A DNA stretch of 64,000 nucleotides. Origin: Achatina immaculata. Lineage: Eukaryota > Mollusca > Gastropoda > Stylommatophora > Achatinidae. A model generated the notes under the pieces. The model did no database searches, was not told the origin of the DNA, and saw nothing but the letters and a program-made list of their open reading frames with translations. The position numbers and the translations under genes are program-made. This document shows, one piece after another, positions 61,325 to 64,000 of this stretch (the stretch's first letter is position 1; each line of letters opens with the position of its first letter). The DNA lies in NCBI GenBank assembly GCA_009760885.1, contig CM019719.1, forward strand, positions 32,323,584 through 32,387,583, given 5' to 3'.

Positions 61325-61615
61325 CAAATCGTGCAGACAAAGATCCGTAAGTGATAACAGCACAGAAACATCATACCAAAGTAAGTAAATGACAGCGATA
61401 CGCACACAAAGATCAGTAAGTGATAACATCACAGAAACATCATACCAAGGTAAGTAAACGACAGCGATACGCACACAAAGATCAGTAAGTGATAACATCA
61501 CAGAAACATCATACCAAGGTAAGTAAACGACAGCGATACGCACACAAAGATCAGTAAGTGATAACATCACAGAAACATCATACCAAAGTAAGTAAACGAC
61601 AGCGATACGCCAACA
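61325..61615. repeat. 69-bp minisatellite, ~4 units
   Basis: Unit begins 'gacagcgatacgcacacaaa' and includes 'gatcagtaagtgataacatc'. Near-identical units; the 23-codon period yields a spurious minus-strand frame. Confidence 0.92.
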
Positions 61616-61619
61616 AAGA

Positions 61620-62520
61620 CCATTAAAAAAGACTCAAGTTGTTTCAGTAACGTGTCTTTATTAATGTGAGCGACGCTTCTGTGGTAACAGAGAATATTAT
61701 GTTCCTGGTTTCATTTATTAAGTTTCTGGTTTATGGTCGTTTTCAATTTTTTTTTTACTTTTCCCCTCAGAATAAGAGCATACACATAACGAAAGAAAGA
61801 AACTGTCAGGCTGAAGTCATCATTTATTTTAGTTGTAAATGTTTTTTTTTTATCTTCCAGAAGTTTATAAGATCGAAGAATATATTTCAGATACACTTTT
61901 TTTTAAGCCTCATCGAACTGTAGGAGTTTAGTTTCATAATAACAGCAGAATATAATAAAATGATCAACAATTATACTCCTTCATGAATTTCTATATGAAA
62001 AGTAGAACATTATCAACGGTGAATAATCAAGAAGTTGGGAATACTTATTTTGAAGTTCTTACTAGAAATAAAACTTCCAATAGCAAATAATAAATAGCCA
62101 TTTATAAATCAATCATTGAGCGGGGTGTGCAGTTTAGGCTGTGTCAACGGCTGTGTAACCGCAGTCACCATAACTTCTAGGAGATTGCTGGCTTATCTTC
62201 TTCTTCTCTTGCCGATATCGTTGAGGTGGGAGATGATTCTGATGTAGTCTTGTTCTGTTTCAGGTTCGTTTAGAAAGCCGTTCTCTGAAACCAGAAAAAT
62301 GAAACATTTGCTCCCATATGGTTCAAGCACATATTAATCTGTAGTAAAACGGCGTGTTTTTACAAGACTACTGTGACATTTAGTTTGACAAAAGCTAACA
62401 ATATTATTGTTCCAGTTTCAGGATTAGAGAGAAGTAGACAAGCCCAGGGCCTGAAACTATGGACCAGAAGTTCCGGACCTTTTTTTTTTTTAAGCACGAT
62501 CTTGAAGCAACAGTTATACG
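61620..62520. other. No gene recognised
   Basis: AT-rich. A (CTT)n-led segment at 62195-62270 may be the reversed 3' end of another GAA-tailed retroelement; no target duplication identified. Confidence 0.45.
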
Positions 62521-62665
62521 TGATCCATGATTTGTTGAAAAAAAAGTTGTCTTTTTTAAATATTGAAATTCACCAAACATTAACAAATAATGTTTCAATA
62601 ACTCTTACATGGCATAACTTTGCCACTGTGGTTGGTGTTATTTTAATATTTATGTATGAAAATAT

Positions 62666-63422
62666 CTTATATCTTATATCATTCCCGTGCGAATCATACT
62701 TCTTTGGTTTCAAAATTGGCGAACTACTTTGCGAGCCCTATGTGACGTTTAACGAAACGTCACATAGGGCTCGCAAAGTAGTTCGCCAATTTTTCCTGTC
62801 TTCGGCGAGTCTTTCAACCTCATCAAAGGATTTTATGCCTGTTAATTTGGCCTCTCTTAATAATGTCCTCTTCAGAGTTTCACGTGGTCTGCCTCTTTTT
62901 CTTCAGCCTGTTGTGTTCCACTTGATAGCTTGTTTTGGGATTCTCTGATCATTTCTTCTCATCAAGTGACCAACATATGTCCATCTCCTTTTCCTGATCA
63001 CCCATGAGACTGGTTGTTGTTCAGTCATCTGTCTTATCTCTGCATTGTTCTTGAATTCATTCCACTTGATGCAGAGTATTTTCCTTAGGCATTTGTTTTC
63101 AAAAGAGTCTAATTTTTTTTTCTATTTCTTTAGTTGTTTTCCAGCTTTCGCATGCATAAATGAGGGTGGATATTACATTTGAATTGAATAGTCTTAACTT
63201 GGTTCTCCCTGATGCTCGGTTGGTTTCTCTGCGAGTTTCCTTAACGATATCTTTTTTTTCCCATCTGGAGTCGCCTCTGATAGGTCACAGGATAAGGTTG
63301 TTAGCCTTATGCCCTCCCGGTACATGATATGTGACAGATCAAGCGGAATTCCGCTGATTTCTGCATGCCGGCGAGAGCGTTAAAAAAAAAAAACGTCCGC
63401 CATCTTGCACGTCACGCCGGAA
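62666..63422 (-). mobile_element. LINE (family B) composite insertion with 12-bp TSD
   Basis: Flanked by GTATGAAAATAT at 62654-62665 and 63423-63434. Minus strand, 5' to 3': ~215 nt of sequence unrelated to other B copies (63422-63206), ~410 nt of LINE B C-terminal region, an inverted duplication, then the normal (TATAAGA)n tail. No intact frame. Confidence 0.85.
62712..62793. repeat. 39-bp perfect palindrome arms with 4-nt loop
   Basis: Arms 62712-62750 and 62755-62793 are exact reverse complements, with spacer AACG. The arm is LINE B 3' sequence ('gcgagccctatgtgacgttt'). Other B copies have only one arm. Confidence 0.95.
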
Positions 63423-63460
63423 GTATGAAAATATAAAGAAGTATGATCTGTCTACAATCC

Positions 63461-63478
63461 GGGGGGGGGGGGGGGGGG
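63461..63478. repeat. Poly-G run (18 G)
   Basis: Uninterrupted G run in the G-rich block of the left duplication copy; the right copy has broken G runs instead. Confidence 0.92.
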
Positions 63479-63535
63479 TGAGGGAGTGGGGTTTCGTGAC
63501 CCACAATCAGCTGAAAAAAGTTGTCTTTTTTAAAA

Positions 63536-63716
63536 TTGAAATTCACCAAACATTAACTAATAATGTTTTAATGTTGAAATTCACCAAACATTAACTAATA
63601 ATGTTTTAATGTTGAAATTCACCAAACATTAACTAATAATGTTTTAATGTTGAAATTCACCAAACATTAACTAATAATGTTTTAATGTTGAAATTCACCA
63701 AACATTAACTAATAAT
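63536..63716. repeat. 38-bp minisatellite, ~5 units
   Basis: Unit 'gttgaaattcaccaaacatt' plus 'aactaataatgttttaat'. The left duplication copy at 62560 holds a single unit, so the expansion followed the duplication. Confidence 0.93.
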
Positions 63717-64000
63717 GACTCTTACGTGGCATTCCTTTGCCACTGTGGTTGGTGTTATTTTAATATTTACGTATGAAAATGTAAAGGAGTATAATTTGTC
63801 TACAATCAGGGGTGTGAGGGGTGGGGTGGGGTTTCATGATCTTCTCGAGACCCTATCTCAGAACCCTGCGACCTGACGTTTAGGGTTTAGGTCGTGATCT
63901 GAGTTTTGACTCGAGACCTGAGGTTTGGATCGCGACCTGAGGGTTCGGTCTTGACTTGACCTTTTGGTCACGACCTGAGGGTGCAAACCACTCCTGCGGG

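Larger units (their letters stand above)
62523..63845. repeat. Local direct duplication, one copy filled by a LINE
   Basis: Left copy (62523-62665 continuing at 63423-63510) and right copy (63515-63845) share, in order, 'gttgtcttttttaaa', 'gaaattcaccaaacattaac', 'gccactgtggttggtgttat', 'gtatgaaaat' and a G-rich block. The LINE insertion interrupts the left copy; the right copy is uninterrupted. Confidence 0.8.

Overview
This is a repeat-rich piece of animal nuclear DNA, not a bacterial or viral window. Two multi-exon, spliced protein genes can be reconstructed. Around and inside them lie many degraded retrotransposons, SINEs, DNA transposons, microsatellites and minisatellites. The truncated 18S rRNA, the RTE-like LINEs and the tRNA-derived SINEs suit an invertebrate. 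A lophotrochozoan, perhaps a mollusc, is my guess from the general look of these parts; I could not confirm it.

Gene 1 (minus strand, 29631 down to 7840) has seven coding exons with consensus splice sites and matching phases. They encode a predicted 221-residue protein that I recognise as the UPF0193/EVG1 (C22orf23) family. Its introns hold a full-length RTE LINE sitting in an older inverted-repeat element, several LINE fragments, 30-bp and ~55-bp minisatellites, and a 2.37-kb insertion joining pre-rRNA to an unclassified retroelement.

Gene 2 (plus strand, about 41.0 to 54.6 kb) has six exons with matching phases. They encode a seven-helix rhodopsin-type GPCR with NRY in place of DRY and NFCVY in place of NPxxY, resembling the melatonin-receptor/moody-like group. 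Its introns hold minisatellites, a mariner relic, a SINE and LINE 3' ends. Its last splice acceptor lies in the final unit of a minisatellite.

The rest (1-7.6 kb, 29.8-40.9 kb, 54.8-64 kb) carries no gene I can support. It is built of LINE 3' ends (at least five families), tRNA-like SINEs, a 973-bp element with 226-bp terminal inverted repeats holding a tRNA-like segment, a mariner with recognisable inverted repeats, and about a dozen unrelated minisatellites.

The most notable observation is at 14511-16878. A 5' external transcribed spacer plus the first ~893 nt of 18S rRNA is fused, in the same orientation, to a (GAA)-tailed repeat element, and the whole is bounded by a 10-bp direct repeat. 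This is what target-primed reverse transcription with a template switch onto pre-rRNA would leave. A second composite LINE insertion, with a palindrome and a paralogous empty site inside the window, lies at 62666-63422.
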